A stretch of 64,000 nt of DNA from positions 76,025,478 through 76,089,477 of the forward strand of contig CM063499.1 of assembly GCA_032207245.1 (NCBI GenBank), read 5' to 3'. Both the position numbers and the translations under genes were made by a program. This DNA comes from Pardosa pseudoannulata. Lineage: Eukaryota; Arthropoda; Arachnida; Araneae; Lycosidae. Below, piece after piece: positions 22,189-37,100 of the stretch (within the stretch, counting starts at the first letter, position 1; every line of letters starts with the position of its first letter). Below the pieces are notes generated by a model. That model was not told where the DNA came from. It made no database searches and saw only the letters and a program-made list of their open reading frames with translations.

Positions 22189-25100
22189 GTATGTGGTCAG
22201 ATAATTTTTTCTAATTTCATTAATATATTATAAAAAATATATATGTAATTTAAGAATTTTATTTAAACCAGTTTTACTTGATCTCTCATTATACCGCATG
22301 TTTTATGATATTTCATTTTTATCTCTCTAAGAGACCTCTGTACAAGATTATTGTCTAATATTGACAGTTTGAATGCCAAATATTTCTTTAAGTATCTAAT
22401 CAAGCAAGTTCTAATTAACAAATTGATTTCTGCTTTCTTTCATACCGCTGTGTCTTAGCTAACTTTTGATTTACATAGCGAGAAACAGCTGTAAGAATTT
22501 AATAAACCATTTTGTAATGAAATTTATTAATTAATGTCTACATTATAGCCTGGTCCTTTTTATGCGTTGAGTATCATTGTACTTCTGAATTCTACATTTT
22601 ATAGTGTAATACAGTTAAATATATATTGGAGGTTGTAATAAATATTTTTCAAACAATGTTATATGTTGTAGTAAAATATTTTTTTTATCAATGTTGGATT
22701 TTATGATCATAAATTATTATAAAGTGATCATAATATACAGGTATAGGATCGATTTAAACTTTAAAAGAGGGTTTTTTTTAATTAATAAAAATTAAAAGAG
22801 AACTGTCTGCTTTTGTTTTAAATGTTATTTGTATTTATTGGCAGAAACTATGAGTGAAATAGTACACAATGGTAATTTAAAAAATTTTAATCATACAAAT
22901 CTTTTTCTTATAAGAGAAATAAAATTACGTTATTTAGAGTTGTCATATCTCTGTTATTGTTTTATATATTGACTAAGTGTATGAGACATAAAAACATAAA
23001 ACAGTAACTCAACACAATGAACAATTACTAAAATGCATTCTGTTTGTAGAAGTTATAAAAATTGTTATAAATGTAAATTTTTTTTGATTAATTAGATTAA
23101 CAAATTGTTTTCCATTTAATTTAATTTAACATGAAAGGTGTATTCAATTTCAAGATTTTTTTATTTATCAAATGTATCATATTTAGAGAATATTAGTAAT
23201 ACACTTAATTGAGTATATTAATGGAAATTTTATACATGCATTTATGTAATTATATAAAGAGTATAGTGATATATTGAATATTACAATTATAATACACTGA
23301 ATATTAATGAATATATTGTATTAGTGATACATTGAATAGTAATTTGGCTAAATTTTATGTTTTAAAAGATACTTTGGGGGCTGAATGCTTACTGTTTAAA
23401 AAGTTTCACTCTTTAATGTAATGTAATTAAAATAATTTATAAATTTTGTAATGTTTTTAAATATTACTAGCTTCATAGTGGTGTTTGGTATAAAGATACC
23501 TATCTGTTGCTAACTGCACAGGAAAAAATATTACAATACATTGTTTATAATTTTATATTTGTACTATTATGAAATATTGATATTATTAAGGGAAGAAAAT
23601 TTAAATGCTCATAATAATCAAGGTATTTTTTAATTGATTCTAATAATTTTCAGACTTTTATTGCATATTATTTAACACTTCTATTTAAGAAATTTTATAT
23701 ATTTTAATTTTAATATAAAAGTCTCCACCTTTATTCAATTACGTATGATATATATGTGCAACAAGAAAACTTATTTATGTAACATTATTAAAGACACTTA
23801 AGTACTATGCAATTTAAATGGAGTTATTGTCTGGGATTTTTAGCAACTAATGCATTAAAGTGTGATTTCAATATTTGGTAAATTCCCAATTCCGGGGGCT
23901 CCGCCGCCATTTTTTGGCGCTATTTCTGTACAAGGGATTGCCAAATTGTCACCAAGTGATGTTTACAATTTGTGTATTAAGTTTATACCCATTTTCAAAA
24001 CGTATTTTGGAGGAAAAAAAAGGTTTCAAATGTTGTTAAGATGAATACAAATTGAAATTTCAGTTTTAATGTATATAAAGGCGCTTTTGTACTGGTTATT
24101 AAACTAAACAGTGCGGAATTTTTGCAATAAGTGCAAAAAAAGCAAAATACAAGCATTAGTTGGTTATACTTAGGCAATTATGCTTGTAAAATATTTAGCT
24201 ATATTTATAAAATATGGTTGTTATTTAATGAAATTATTTTAAAACTATCAAAAGATTAAAAAGTAATAAAGTACGGTACAAATTAATTCTCGAAATTATT
24301 AGCTTAAAATGAAAATATAAGAATGGAGTAAATGTTTAATTAAATAAATAATAAATTTTTAGCTTGTAGTTCTGAAGAAAGTAAGAGAGTGAAATGATTT
24401 TTCTTATCTAAGTGAGGTAAAACTCCCCTTGATCTTCTGTAACAATACCGGTAGACGGTCAAAATAAAATTACTTTTATTACTTAGCTTATCACTTTTAA
24501 CAATGTATTACACTATAAAATAATATAGTTTAAAAATATTTCTTTTTCGTTTTGTATTAAATTAAGACACAACTTTGAATAAAAAAGTTCAAAAAGCAGT
24601 AAATGAAAAAATATAAATATGAAATCACTTGTTACCCTTCGAAAATTAAGCATAAAATTAAAATAAATTACTACTTACCTAATTTAAGTATCCTGAGTTG
24701 TTGGTGGATACACACGCTTAATCTGATTTAAAAAATCCTGGAAAGCATCTTGCGGATTTTCTTTCGTTTTCCTCCACATAAATTCACAAAGGTAAGAATC
24801 AAATTGATTTTCACAGTTGCGAACTGTGCAGAGGGATCTCTTAATTGAGCCCCACAAGCCCTCAAATGTATTGGTGTGAGCTCCAGTATCAGGGTCTCTG
24901 AAAGTAACACTATGATTAACTCTCAGATGATCAAAACCCTCATCTGAAAGACAATCATAGGCTTTCCAACAATCAGAAATGATTGTAGTACCCGGATGCA
25001 CATATTTTCGTATGATTGCTAACAAAGTACCCCTATCCCTACGTTCTACTACTTCAAAAAAACATCTATTTGTACCCCTCTCTATTCCCCCGAAAACCCA

Positions 25101-28100
25101 CTTACCATCAACCCTTCTACCCCTATTAAATTTACGTTTCCCAAATTTACTTTCATCAATTTCATTAATAATTCCCTCCCCCCCCAATTTTAGATGAAGA
25201 ATTTAAAATAAAATCGATGCAAACCTCCCTTGAAAAGCTAAACCAGTCAGTTATTGTATTTTTAGAAATTTTTAATTCGTGCATGATAAAATCAATAGGC
25301 AATCTCACATATAACTTAACATTACACCCACATATAACTTAACATTAAAATTTTGAAGATATTCAAATGACTCTATTCAAACTAACTTCCCTTTCTCACA
25401 GATCTTTTCACACGATGCTCATTCACTCCTTTCTTACAACATTCCCATATATATCCGTCAGTTGAGTCTCTTTCTACAAGGCGCATAGGGGATCTGCAAG
25501 TCGGACATTCATAAGTCCCGGCAAGCAAAGCAACACCCATGCACCATTGCAGAATTGCCAAATTTCCCCGATCCCTCAAATTCCTAAAAAACTTAAGAGT
25601 CATAACTAAAAACATGTGCCGAAGCCATCCTCAATTTATAAAAAAGGTTTGTGAAACACTTAAGAAATGAAATTTAAAAAACGAAAAAAAATACCACAAG
25701 AGCACAGCAAAATGAAGAAACCTCCAGAGCACGGCCAAAATGAACAAAGACTAATGGACGCTAAAAAAATCCAAATTCGGCGGTCTTGGAGCATTGTTAG
25801 TTACAGGAACCAATAAGGGTCAGATATTCAAATCACGTGTCATTTCCCCCAATACCCTAAAATAAAGGCACCTATTGACACCCTCACCTTTTTTAGGGGG
25901 TGGTGGAAGAGTCTGAAAAGAAGAGCAAGGTTTGCCAGAAAATAGGGCTCTAGAATTTGGCGATATCTCCCACGCTTGGCGTCCCCACCGAACTGGGAAA
26001 TAGCCCAATATTTTTGGTGGAATATATTTGAAAGCATAGTTAAAAATACATCTTTTTATTATCTCAAATTTATTCAGTTAAATATCTTTACAAATTTTGG
26101 CCACAGGTGTTTGGGTGAATATCTGCTTGATATGTCTCAAAAGAGCCAAATATTTATTTCCTTATTAATACCTTTATTTGCATCATTTATGTTTATCATT
26201 TTATATGCCATTTAAATGGCACCATAGGACCATAACTAAAGTGTGGCAAACACTTTAGTTATGGTCCTAGTTTTATCAGAGGTCTGTATAAAGTTGATTG
26301 TGAAATGATAGTGTTGTACAGGGTTTGGCAGACCATCTTGTAAGCTGCATACACCTCTTTGTATAGATGTTTGTGGCAGTGTTGACATGATTTAAATCAT
26401 GTTTTAAATCTTGATTTAGATCAGTTGATTTTTTTTTTTTGAAAATCATTCATTTAAATCATTTTTTTTTCTCTTCTTTTAAAAGCTATATTCCAAAGGC
26501 AGGAGATTTGGGAATCAGTCGTCACAATAATACCAATAAGTAAATAAGTGTAAATAGATATCATGTGCTTTCCAATAATTTAGGGGTTGTTATCAAAAAG
26601 TATGGAGTAGGGGTGGTAGTACAATACTTATGACTGGTCGAATTCATTTTATATAATGGTATGTAAAGAGAGTATTACAGAACTTGACATTCAGTTTGTC
26701 TACTGAATAACAACAGCCATGACTTCATCTGCTGGATTGGAAAGACAGTTTTCTTCTTTTGATATTGTTCATTCTAGCCTTCGTAACCAATTAGGAGTGG
26801 ATAAAGCATCAAAGCTAGTGTTTTTAATGAAATAATTTAAATTCATCATTTGGTGCTTAAAAAATATTGAAATAATTGTGATTGTTTTTTTAAATAGTTT
26901 GCATTAAAAGAATATTTAATTTGTTTTTTAAATTGACATCTTATTTAGTTTGTACTATCCAATTACAAAATAATGAAATGTATTTAGATTAAAATTTATA
27001 TATTTAATTTTGGCTCTTCAGATGTCTACTGTTCTGTATGTTATCAATAATGTATATATACATATAAATGGCTCTCTGTTGCTTTTGTCAATTTGTTTTA
27101 CTGATAACTTTATTCTCCTCAATCTGCCTACACCTGGTGAAGTAGTTTTTGATTTATAAATGTATTATAATTCTGCAAGTTATCTAAATATTTGGTTTGC
27201 AACTTTCTTATTAATTTTTTCCTCCATTTGTAGCAAATAGATCTCTTTGGAACTTCTCTACAACAGCTTAAGATTGCGCAGAAAAAATATGGAGATAGCA
27301 AGGAATGTGTAGAAAGAATGTTAGAGATGAAAGAAGGAAAATCTTTACTTGTTCCTCTTACAGACTCTGTATCCTTCCATTTTAAATGATTAGTTTGTAT
27401 TTCTAAAATATTTCTGGTAGTTAATGAAATTATATTAATCAGAACTAAACAAAATATATGCATGTAGAAATTTGTATTTATTGATATATATATAGAGTTG
27501 TGAGCAGTGGAAAAAACCAGGTTTTTTGGAAAGGGAATTTTGAAAATTTCCAAAAATGGAAATTTTGAAGTATTTTGTTTACATTTATCCTAATCACAGA
27601 AGACAATTTTTACATTTCACATATTTTTATTATTACATAAATATTAGGCAATAATCTGTAGTGTCACAAAACCCGTAAATCATTATTTTTCTTGGATAAC
27701 ATCTCTCTCTCTCTCTCTATCTATATATATATATATATATATATATAGTGTGTGTGTGTGTGTGTGTAGGAATTAGACACAAAATGCAACAGTGTCATTT
27801 GATTACACCTTTAAATGATATATGCATTACAAAAAATAATAAACTGTTATTTTAAATTTAGAGATATTTATTTTTATATTATAAAAGGAGGGGAAAAAGT
27901 TTCACATAAGCAGTTTACATAATAAATAATGATCAAAAATACTGCATATAATTATTATATTAGCAATTAAGATTGAAGCAACCAGTTACGTGTTTGACAA
28001 GACTAACAGGGTAATTAATTACATAAGTACTACTATAAAGTCATTTAAATGCTCGTGGCTATTATTTCTTGTATATATATATATATATATTGCCTACAGT

Positions 28101-31100
28101 AAAAAAAAAATCTCTTAGAAATAATATGCTAGTTCATAAATAGCCACTGTTGAAAAAATAAATGTAAACATTGTTAAAATGGTTTCTTCCCAAAGTTCCC
28201 AAAATTCCGGGTTTATTTCCACCTCTTAAAAATTCCACGTTTTTTACATTTCTATCAGGTCTAAAAAAGGGGGTGGTTGGAAATTACGTGAGTTATAAGC
28301 AATTTTAAAAAGGGAACTCTTTTATAATAATAAAATAAATGAAAAAAAAACCCTGCTTGTGTAAGCTTTTGGGATCATCTGGTCAAGTGGAAAGATATTG
28401 AAGTATTTGATGATTAAGTGAACCAATATGGGTTAGTTAGCACTTGGACATGGAGCTGTCAACACCATTCCATGCTTAGCTCTAGCACGAACAAATGAAA
28501 ATGGCTCAAGTTTTGCTTTTAAATGAAACGATGATTTAATAAACTTATTATTATCAAGAAAGACTTTTCCATTCGCCTTAACACTGGACCATTACAAGAG
28601 CCGACATATATATAAATATCTATCTATTTATTTATTTCCTAAGTATAACTATAACCTCTAAAGCAGTAGTTCTCAATTTGTTTTCACTGTAGCACCCTTT
28701 TGAAGCTAAAAATTTTTTGTAGAACAGCTACCCCTAGTTTGAATACAAAGAAAAAGATATAAACATTGCAAATTTAGTGTTTGTCCTTAATGTGATGAAT
28801 GAAACTGTATATATTTCATAAGTTTGGATTATTACCATAACACACCTGGCATATATCTGGGACACCTAATTTTTGAATCACAGCTCTAGAAATTAGTAAT
28901 TGCTTATAAAAATTTATTTTTAGCTTGCACATTTTAAAGCAGTTTTAAAAAAAGACAATGTATTTTTCTGCTTCATAATTCAGTGAAACCTCTCTGAGCT
29001 GCCACCCTTCCGCACTGAGAATATTTGGCTGCTCTGAAGGGTTTTATTTACTATTATAAGATAATGACTATAATGCGTTATATAAACAAGTCTGACATAT
29101 ATTCCTTATGTAAATGAAATTTAAAACTTATCAAAAGAGAAAATAGTACTTTATTTCATGCTTCTTTACATTTAAAAAAAAGGCTACAATTTGTTTCTGT
29201 TTGTTTTGTAGTCTTTGTACTCCTTCAAAATCAAATTCTTTTCTTTAATGACTTTGTTGATTTCTGTTCTTCAGCAGTTAAATAATTCCGCTAATTTTCT
29301 TGCTGATTTTTTATTCTCATATTCATGCAAAACTTCAATGCTCTGCTCAAGATTTAGAAAAACTCATTTCGACATCGTTGCAACTCAGATCACTGACCAA
29401 CTAATGAAATGAAACTGGCTTTGAATGACATTTTTGCTGACAGAGGTGCAATTCTTCCTTAACTTTACCAATTGGATTTCCAAACAAAGGCCCTAGGATA
29501 CTTCAACGCTTGATTGTCCAGTTCCTCCCTCAGTTTCTACGGATGGTGCAATAGGGATTCCCTATCTGAAGGGTATCGGGAGAATACAAAAGAGATTTCT
29601 TAGGGGGGGGATCATGGGAATAGACTTCTCAAGTTATTTCTTTGTCTTATATCCAATCATAAACATGACCTTCAGTTTTTTCACTCAAAATTAAAGCATG
29701 TAGTGAGTAGAATTTCCCGAAAAAATGAAAGGGGCAATCCCACTTGGTGGCCGTTTAGAGGGTGTTGGGTGGCCGCTGATACAGGTTATTTTACCATTAG
29801 TCGAAAAATCCGTAAAAAAGAAATATGAGTCAAAAAATCCGTGCCATGGAAATTTAGCCTTTTAGGGTGGCTGCTCGGAGAAGTTTGACTGTACAAGGAC
29901 ATGCAAATATCTGAAGATAATTAATAAATCCCAAATTAATATTGAAATGTGATTGGTATATCGTGACACTAAATTAAGAATGATTAGATATCCATATTTT
30001 TGAAAGACCTCACAGTATGGTACTAGTAATAAAGGTACAAAATATGTATGAAATGGTGCTTTAGTGTTTTATAACTATTTCTAAATCCATCCCCATTCTC
30101 ATAATTATTTAGAAAATATTGTATTTACACTATTGTATCCAGAATGATGGTTATATATTTATTAAAACTAATATTTTTAAAACAAAATTTATTTCTGAAT
30201 AAATTTTAACGAATAATATGGCAAATTAACTAAAAGAAACTTTTATCTTGAAACTTTGCTTGTGTATACACAAATCATATGATTTCAACAATATTGACTT
30301 GGAACTTTTTTTTACTTTATTATTTCACAAATGTTGCTGAATTATTCATAGTAATAAAAGATTACTTATAAAAACATTTTAAAGTGTTAGTTCTATTAGG
30401 AAGATTATTTTATTATTTCTGAAGCTGTAACATTATCTAAAATAAAAATAACAAGATTAATAAACATCAAAATATTTGTTGGTGTATATCGAAATATGGA
30501 ATATTTGCAAAAGGTTAATATCCAGGATTTATTTTCTTTTTGTATGCCAAAAAGACTGAAATTGCAAAATCTATATATATTTTAGGGTTGGTCATTTTTT
30601 GCCAGGACAGTGGCAAAACCTGGTAAAAAATGGCAAAATCTAGAAAAATTGGCTGGATTTTAAAAATGTACAAAATAATGAATAAATAACAAAATAATAA
30701 ATGATTTTGTACATAATACAAGTGAGACTTAAATCAGAATATTAATTAGGTATTTCATTAGTATTAATTTGATGATTTAAACAATTTAAACTAATTTTCT
30801 TTGTTAGCAATGAAAATACAATATTCTATATTTGTAAATAAATTTATATGACGGAGGCATGGGATAAAAAATGTTTTCTTTATTTATCAATTTAATATAG
30901 TAATGTTGTCTTTAATTGTAATGTGTATATATACATATATAAGATATATATATTATATAAGTACTAAAAACGTTTAAACCTACAGTTTGTAGGGGAAATA
31001 AGCTAATAATTACGTTAAAAAAACATTGCACATAAAAACTTACAAAATCAATCTTTTACTCCTTTTTTTTAGATTTAGATTTTTTTTAAACTTTAGATTT

Positions 31101-34100
31101 AGATTACTGTTTCAATAACACATTGAATATTCTATATTTAAAAAAACTTTATATTATGTATCTTTAGATTAGAGTTAAAATTAATAAAAGTTAAAATAGT
31201 TACATCCCCGTAAATAAAACATATCCATTTTTGCCACTTGGTAAAAATGTATTTTTGCCAGGACGGTTTTTACCAGTTTTTCCCATTGTTTTTTTCCACC
31301 TTTGGCAAAGACATGACAACCCTAATATATTTTCAGTTATTTTGCAGTTTTCATCTTTGGTTAAACTGAAAAATATCACAAATCACATTATGCATTTTAA
31401 GGTGTGTAAGTGTATTTGCATGAGTGAGTGTATTTTCAAAATCTTAAGTGTTATTTTTTCATGAATGTGGTATGATATAGTATTAAAAAAAATATCTTTT
31501 AAGTTATTTTATCTCAATGATATGGACATTTAAAAAAAATTAAGATATACCGTTTTCTTTAACTATTATGGTAGATGTATGCACCTGGTCAGTTAGATGA
31601 TACAAAGAAGGTTTTAATTGATATTGGAACAGGATACTATGTAGAAAAGGTTAGTATTTTTATGCTTTACTCATTAGTTCAAATATTTTTGTACAAATTA
31701 CATGGTGGTAGTTAGTTCTGGTATGTGAAATTATATAAATAGCTTATTAAAATGAAACTGACATTGAAAGACTTGTTTCATAGTTTCTTTTTTCTGTAGT
31801 TTTCTATAAATATAAATCTGGAAAATATTATGCAGGCTTGCAATTCTGACACTTTTTTTACAATTGATCACTTTTAGTTACTTTTTTAAGAAAGCAGTCA
31901 TTTTTTTCATGATGTATCACAGGGTCCTACAATGTACTGAACCGTATTTCGTTCTTAGTGCAAGTGCTAAAATCACTTGACACGACCCAAATAAAAACCT
32001 TCTGTATTATTTTGCATGTGCAGCTCTTGTAGGTTGGCAGATGACCTTGGGTAAGTACATTATTAAATCGTTTGTTGGACAGCTATTAGTGGGAGGGAAA
32101 AACTTGGCAAACCCAATGACGTCTTACGAGTACATCACCCCTTGGCTGTTCGGACCCAGCCTAGATTTTCAGTTGATCTAGTTCACAGTTCATTCTGTTG
32201 TTGAAAAAAGAAAATCTGAATTAATAAAAAAAATATTTTAATAAAAGACCAAAAATGGGATGCTCTAATCTTATTTTTCTTATTAAAATGAAATTAGTTA
32301 TATGGTTTCCAGAATTTAGGGATTTTAAACAGTCGTAAAGAAGTTCATGAAATGTACATTTAATACATTAAAGTAACTTAGGTCAAAGCACACATTTCTC
32401 TTTTTCTTTTACTTCATAATTTTTCTTTAGATACTCTAATCTAGCTATGTACATATTTCAAAACATCGTTAACGTATGCAGAAAATTGCGATTATAAAAT
32501 TAATGTATTGTATGTATTCAAATCTAATTTATAGATTTCCTTGAATAAAAAGCAATGTTTAGTTGTGTTAAAATTTTTAATCTTTTTTAATGTGACACTT
32601 AAATCATGTCTTGTTTGAGTCATTTGATTTCGAGTTAAAATAAATAGAAAAATCTTAATAATAGCATCTGTAATCAAGAGGAGAAAAAAAATCGCTTTTT
32701 TTTTTTCAATGGTTAGATGATTTTTAGCCACTTATTCTGTATTATTTGTCACTTTTCTCACCTTTTTCAAAGTACCTCAGCAGTTGCAAGCCTGTTATGC
32801 TACCTATGTCATTCTGCCACTCTAATGTTTGATGGATCAGCAGCTTGAACAATGCACAAATAGGCTTATATATCTGATTATAAATTATAATTATCTTAAT
32901 GAAATTAGTTAATCCTTTGTTCTGTGCTCAGGTTATTTTGTACACTCCCAAAACAGAAAAGAATCTTAAGTTTTAAATACATTGAGATTTTGTTTTTATT
33001 AAAATTTATAACTTTATTTAAATATAAATGTATATTTTTATTAACAAATTTTGTTTCGGTACTGTGGTTTTAATAAATTAGCAAACAATCTATATATATA
33101 AGAATGAATTTGTGTCTGTCTGTCTATACTCAATAGACTCAAATACCATACATCCAATTGCCGTGAAAATTTGGGAAATTATTAGGTACATCCCTAGGAA
33201 GGTTTTTGAAAATTTTTAAGATTTAAAATCCTTTTTTTTTTTTTTTTTCCCCAAGTGTTTCATGTCATTATTCTAAGCATTATTTTCCCCAGTTAAATGC
33301 AAACGATTTAAACTAAGTGAAAGAAGCAATTTTTCTAGCGATGTGACATCATTCCGTTAATCTCATGTAATTGTTTTAAGCCCAGTTTTCCTCAGTTAAA
33401 AGCAGGAGATTAAAATTTTCAATTCATCACATAATAAATAGGTCAAAACGATATTTTTTAATCATTATGACATCATTCTTTTAAATATCTCATTCATTTC
33501 TTATTTTATATTATTTAAACATCGTCTGCGTAGTATCAATTTGATTTGACGTGGAGATTGAGATATAAAGGGATTAACTTTCATTTCTATGTGACGAAAA
33601 TTGCAGCATTTTTATATAAGAACTAATTTTAAATTTAATTCTTGGCTAATTTTAACATTACAATGAAATGTTTATCACCAATATTCTAACAACAAAAAGT
33701 ACAAATTTCAGCGACTCTCATAGGCAAATAAAAACCTATCATTTTATATAGTTATCTTTATATTCATATGGTTGTCACTATGAATGTGTGTTTCTGTTTC
33801 ATACAAAACCATGTGGTTTGTCATAAATTTGCTTAGTTTTGGACAACATTTATTAATACCCACAAAATTAGCACTGTGACTGTCAAAATCTCCTTCCTAT
33901 TCTACCACGTAATATGGTAAGATCAAGATCTATTAACATTGCTAATCAATGTATAGTAGTAATATACAGTAATGTAATTTAGGGTTAAGCTTATATTTTA
34001 CTATAAAAAATGTTTGAGCAAATTTAATATAAGATACAAGTTTGATTATAAAAACTGAATATTGTTATAATACGCTTATAATAGAAATATATAAATATGC

Positions 34101-37100
34101 TAATGACTCAAACTGAGCTGTGACGAATTTAGTTATTCACAAAAAAAATCTTTGTTTAAAAATAATATATTAAGTTCACTGTAGCGAAGCACGGGCACAT
34201 GTGCTAGTTCTATATAAAATCAAGTAAGGTATAATATGATGTAAGTAAATAGAAATGGGAATAAACTATTATTAAGAATTTTGTTTCTCGAATTCAGCAA
34301 ACCATTTAAAATTTTGCTTTCTGTTCAGTTACTGAATTCTGTTTCTATATTTTGCTTTTGTTTCAGAATATCTTAAAAATCCATATTCTCATAAATAGTG
34401 TTACAAGGTTTTGACAACAATTTCATCCATGATTTAAATCATTATGTCAATAATCTCAAATATTATGCTTTTTATAATGCTATAAATTTTGTTGATAGCT
34501 TTGTAGAGGATTTACTGTAGCAGATCGAAAGTAAAGTTAACCTTTTATATTAGACTGATGCACTGAATAGTAGTAGTAATGAGACAAACATAAATCACAT
34601 CAATGCGGGTACAATACTCCCAACTTGCAAGGGGTGAATTATATAGTGAAAAATTCTTTCCGTTAAGCCCGCTGGATTCCACAGCCGAGAGAAGTGTTTC
34701 CCTTGCTGAACTGTGCCTACTACTTTCTGTGTATGCCCATGCATGCAGCAGTGAGGGAAATTTGCATTTAATCGGAGCTTCGTAGAAGCGGTCAAACATA
34801 ATTCCACAACTATAACATAACATTGTGTGTTGTTTATTATATTAAAAAGATGAAATATTACAACTATTTTATCTAAGAAATCTGGTAAATCATTTGCTGT
34901 TTATTTTTTTTAAGCAAACAAGTTGTCTAAAAAAAAATGATGTTAGGAAAATAATTTTATTATGCATGCATTCAAAACACTATTCTTGTTAAATATTAAA
35001 ATTCAAAATTATTAAAGTGCATAAAAAATTAAAACATTTCTTATTGTCTTCTATCGCTCTCCCCCCTCCCCTTCAAAAATAAAAATCAGAATTATGAAAG
35101 AAGCATGTTAGCCAGAAAAATTACATACTGTATTTAAATTATTGGGATGGCAACTAAGTCATTGCCAATTTCAAATTAGAAAGAAAATTCAGAATCTTTG
35201 TTAATTAGATATTGCCTGTTCTTGCCGATGACCTTTTTTCCATCATTCTGGCAGTGTAAAAATTCCCTGTTCGTAAAATGTCTGGTCTTTGCTATTAAAA
35301 AAACTGAATTAGGTGTGACCTGACATCATCTACGTTATTAAAAATTTTACCATTTAAAGAGTTTTGCATGGAACAAAACAAATGATAATCTGAAGGCACA
35401 AGATCAGGGCTAATGGTGGGTGGGACAAAACATCCCAGCCCAATTCCAATAAAATTTGACTAGTGACTAAAGATGTGTGGGGACTTGCGTTATCAAAATG
35501 GAAAACAACACCTGTCCGATTTGACAATACCGGCCACTTTTCTTCAATTGCATCGTTCAGTTTGTCGAGTTGTTCAACATACACATTTGAATTGATCGTT
35601 TGGTTTTGTTGCATGAGTTCAAAATACAAAATTCTTTTGTAATCCCACCAGACTGACAGCATAATATTTTTTTGGTAAATATCTGCTTTTGATGTTTGGG
35701 CTGGTTGATCTTGCTTCACCCACGATCTCTTGCAAGTAACTATCCACTTTTCGTCGCCAGTAATTAGGTTTTTCAGAAATGGATCATTTTCATTGCATTT
35801 CAGAAGCGAATCAGAGATGCTAATCCGTTATGTCAAATGAATTTCCTTTAGCTGGTGAGGGATCCATAAATCAAGTTTCTTGACATAACCAAGGGTTTTT
35901 AATTTTTTTTTCAATGCATGTTTGCGATACATTAAGCTTCTCTGCAATGTCTCATGTTGTGCTGTGATGATATGAATCGATAATGGCCTTGATATGGGTT
36001 TCATCCACTTCTACTGGGCAGCCAAATCGTTGTGCATTTTTCAGTGAAAAATCCCCAGAACGAAATCTTTCAAACCAATTTCGACATTGCCTTTCTTTTA
36101 AGGCTTCATCTCCATATACTGCACATAATTTCTTTTGTGCTTGCGATGCATTCTTGCCTTTTCGGAAATAATACAATAAAATATGTCGGAAGAGCCCGTC
36201 CTGTTTTTCCATTTTTAAAATGGAATAAAAACAAAACTAAAGACCTAATCGATACAATTTTTTACTAATTAAAAGTAGAAGTCCGCACAGTAAGAAAAAA
36301 AATATAGGTTAGTTGCTCTGACCATGTTAACAAAACAAAAGAAAGTGTAGAGTGAATCTATCGACAAAAGTGGCAATGACTTAGTTGCCAACCCAATATA
36401 ACAATAGTGCTAATACAGATTTGTCGAAAAATTGGCAGTTTTGCCCCTCATAAATTTTATTACCTTAAGCATTTGCCTACCATCTGGGGCCAGTCCTGAT
36501 TATAAGGCAAGCTGCAGTATAATCAAATATTATGTTTTTGATTATTAGTGTAAAAATACCTAAAAGTACTATTAGGTAAGGAAAACTGAATACAACAAAA
36601 TACACTAACCCCTTACCAAATGCACTGTTAAAGAAGAAGAAGAAGGAGGAGGTTAAATTTCATGTGAAACTCTAAAAGGTTTTACTGGAACTTTGAGCTC
36701 TGTGAATCTCTGCTTAAGTTTATCAATTTGAGATTATTTAGAAATTGTTATAAACAGTGAAATTTAAATATTTAATAAATGGATTTTCTTTTATTTAGGA
36801 ACTTCCTGATGCTATAGATTATTTTAAACGAAAAGTAAAATTTGTTACAACTCAGATAGAGAAAGTGCAACAAATTATGAAAGAAAAACTTATTGCTAGA
36901 GAAGGTAATTATGTTCTTGGTTATATGCTCAAATTATAATTTTTATGATAGTTTTCTGACTTATTTATATCTTACTTTTGTATGAAATGTTTTGTAAATT
37001 TAATAAAAGAGTTGTATATCCGTGAACAACAGGGTTGGCATGATTTAAATCAGTTGATTTTTAAAAAAAATCATTGATTTAAATCACTTCTTTTAAAACC

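Larger units (their letters stand above)
23877..26005 (-). mobile_element. Merlin DNA transposon, 2.1 kb
   Basis: Ends GGTAAATTCCCAATTCCGGG and, inverted, GGCTATTTCCCAGTTCGG are imperfect TIRs. An exact 8-bp TSD CAATATTT flanks them (23869-23876, 26006-26013), which fits Merlin. The transposase on - is of the IS1595/ISXO2 DDE type. The element lies in PFDN5 intron 1 in antisense. Confidence 0.85.

Noticed and set aside
26225..26269. microRNA precursor
   Set aside because: The stem is only 20 bp with a 5-nt loop, too short for a typical pre-miRNA.
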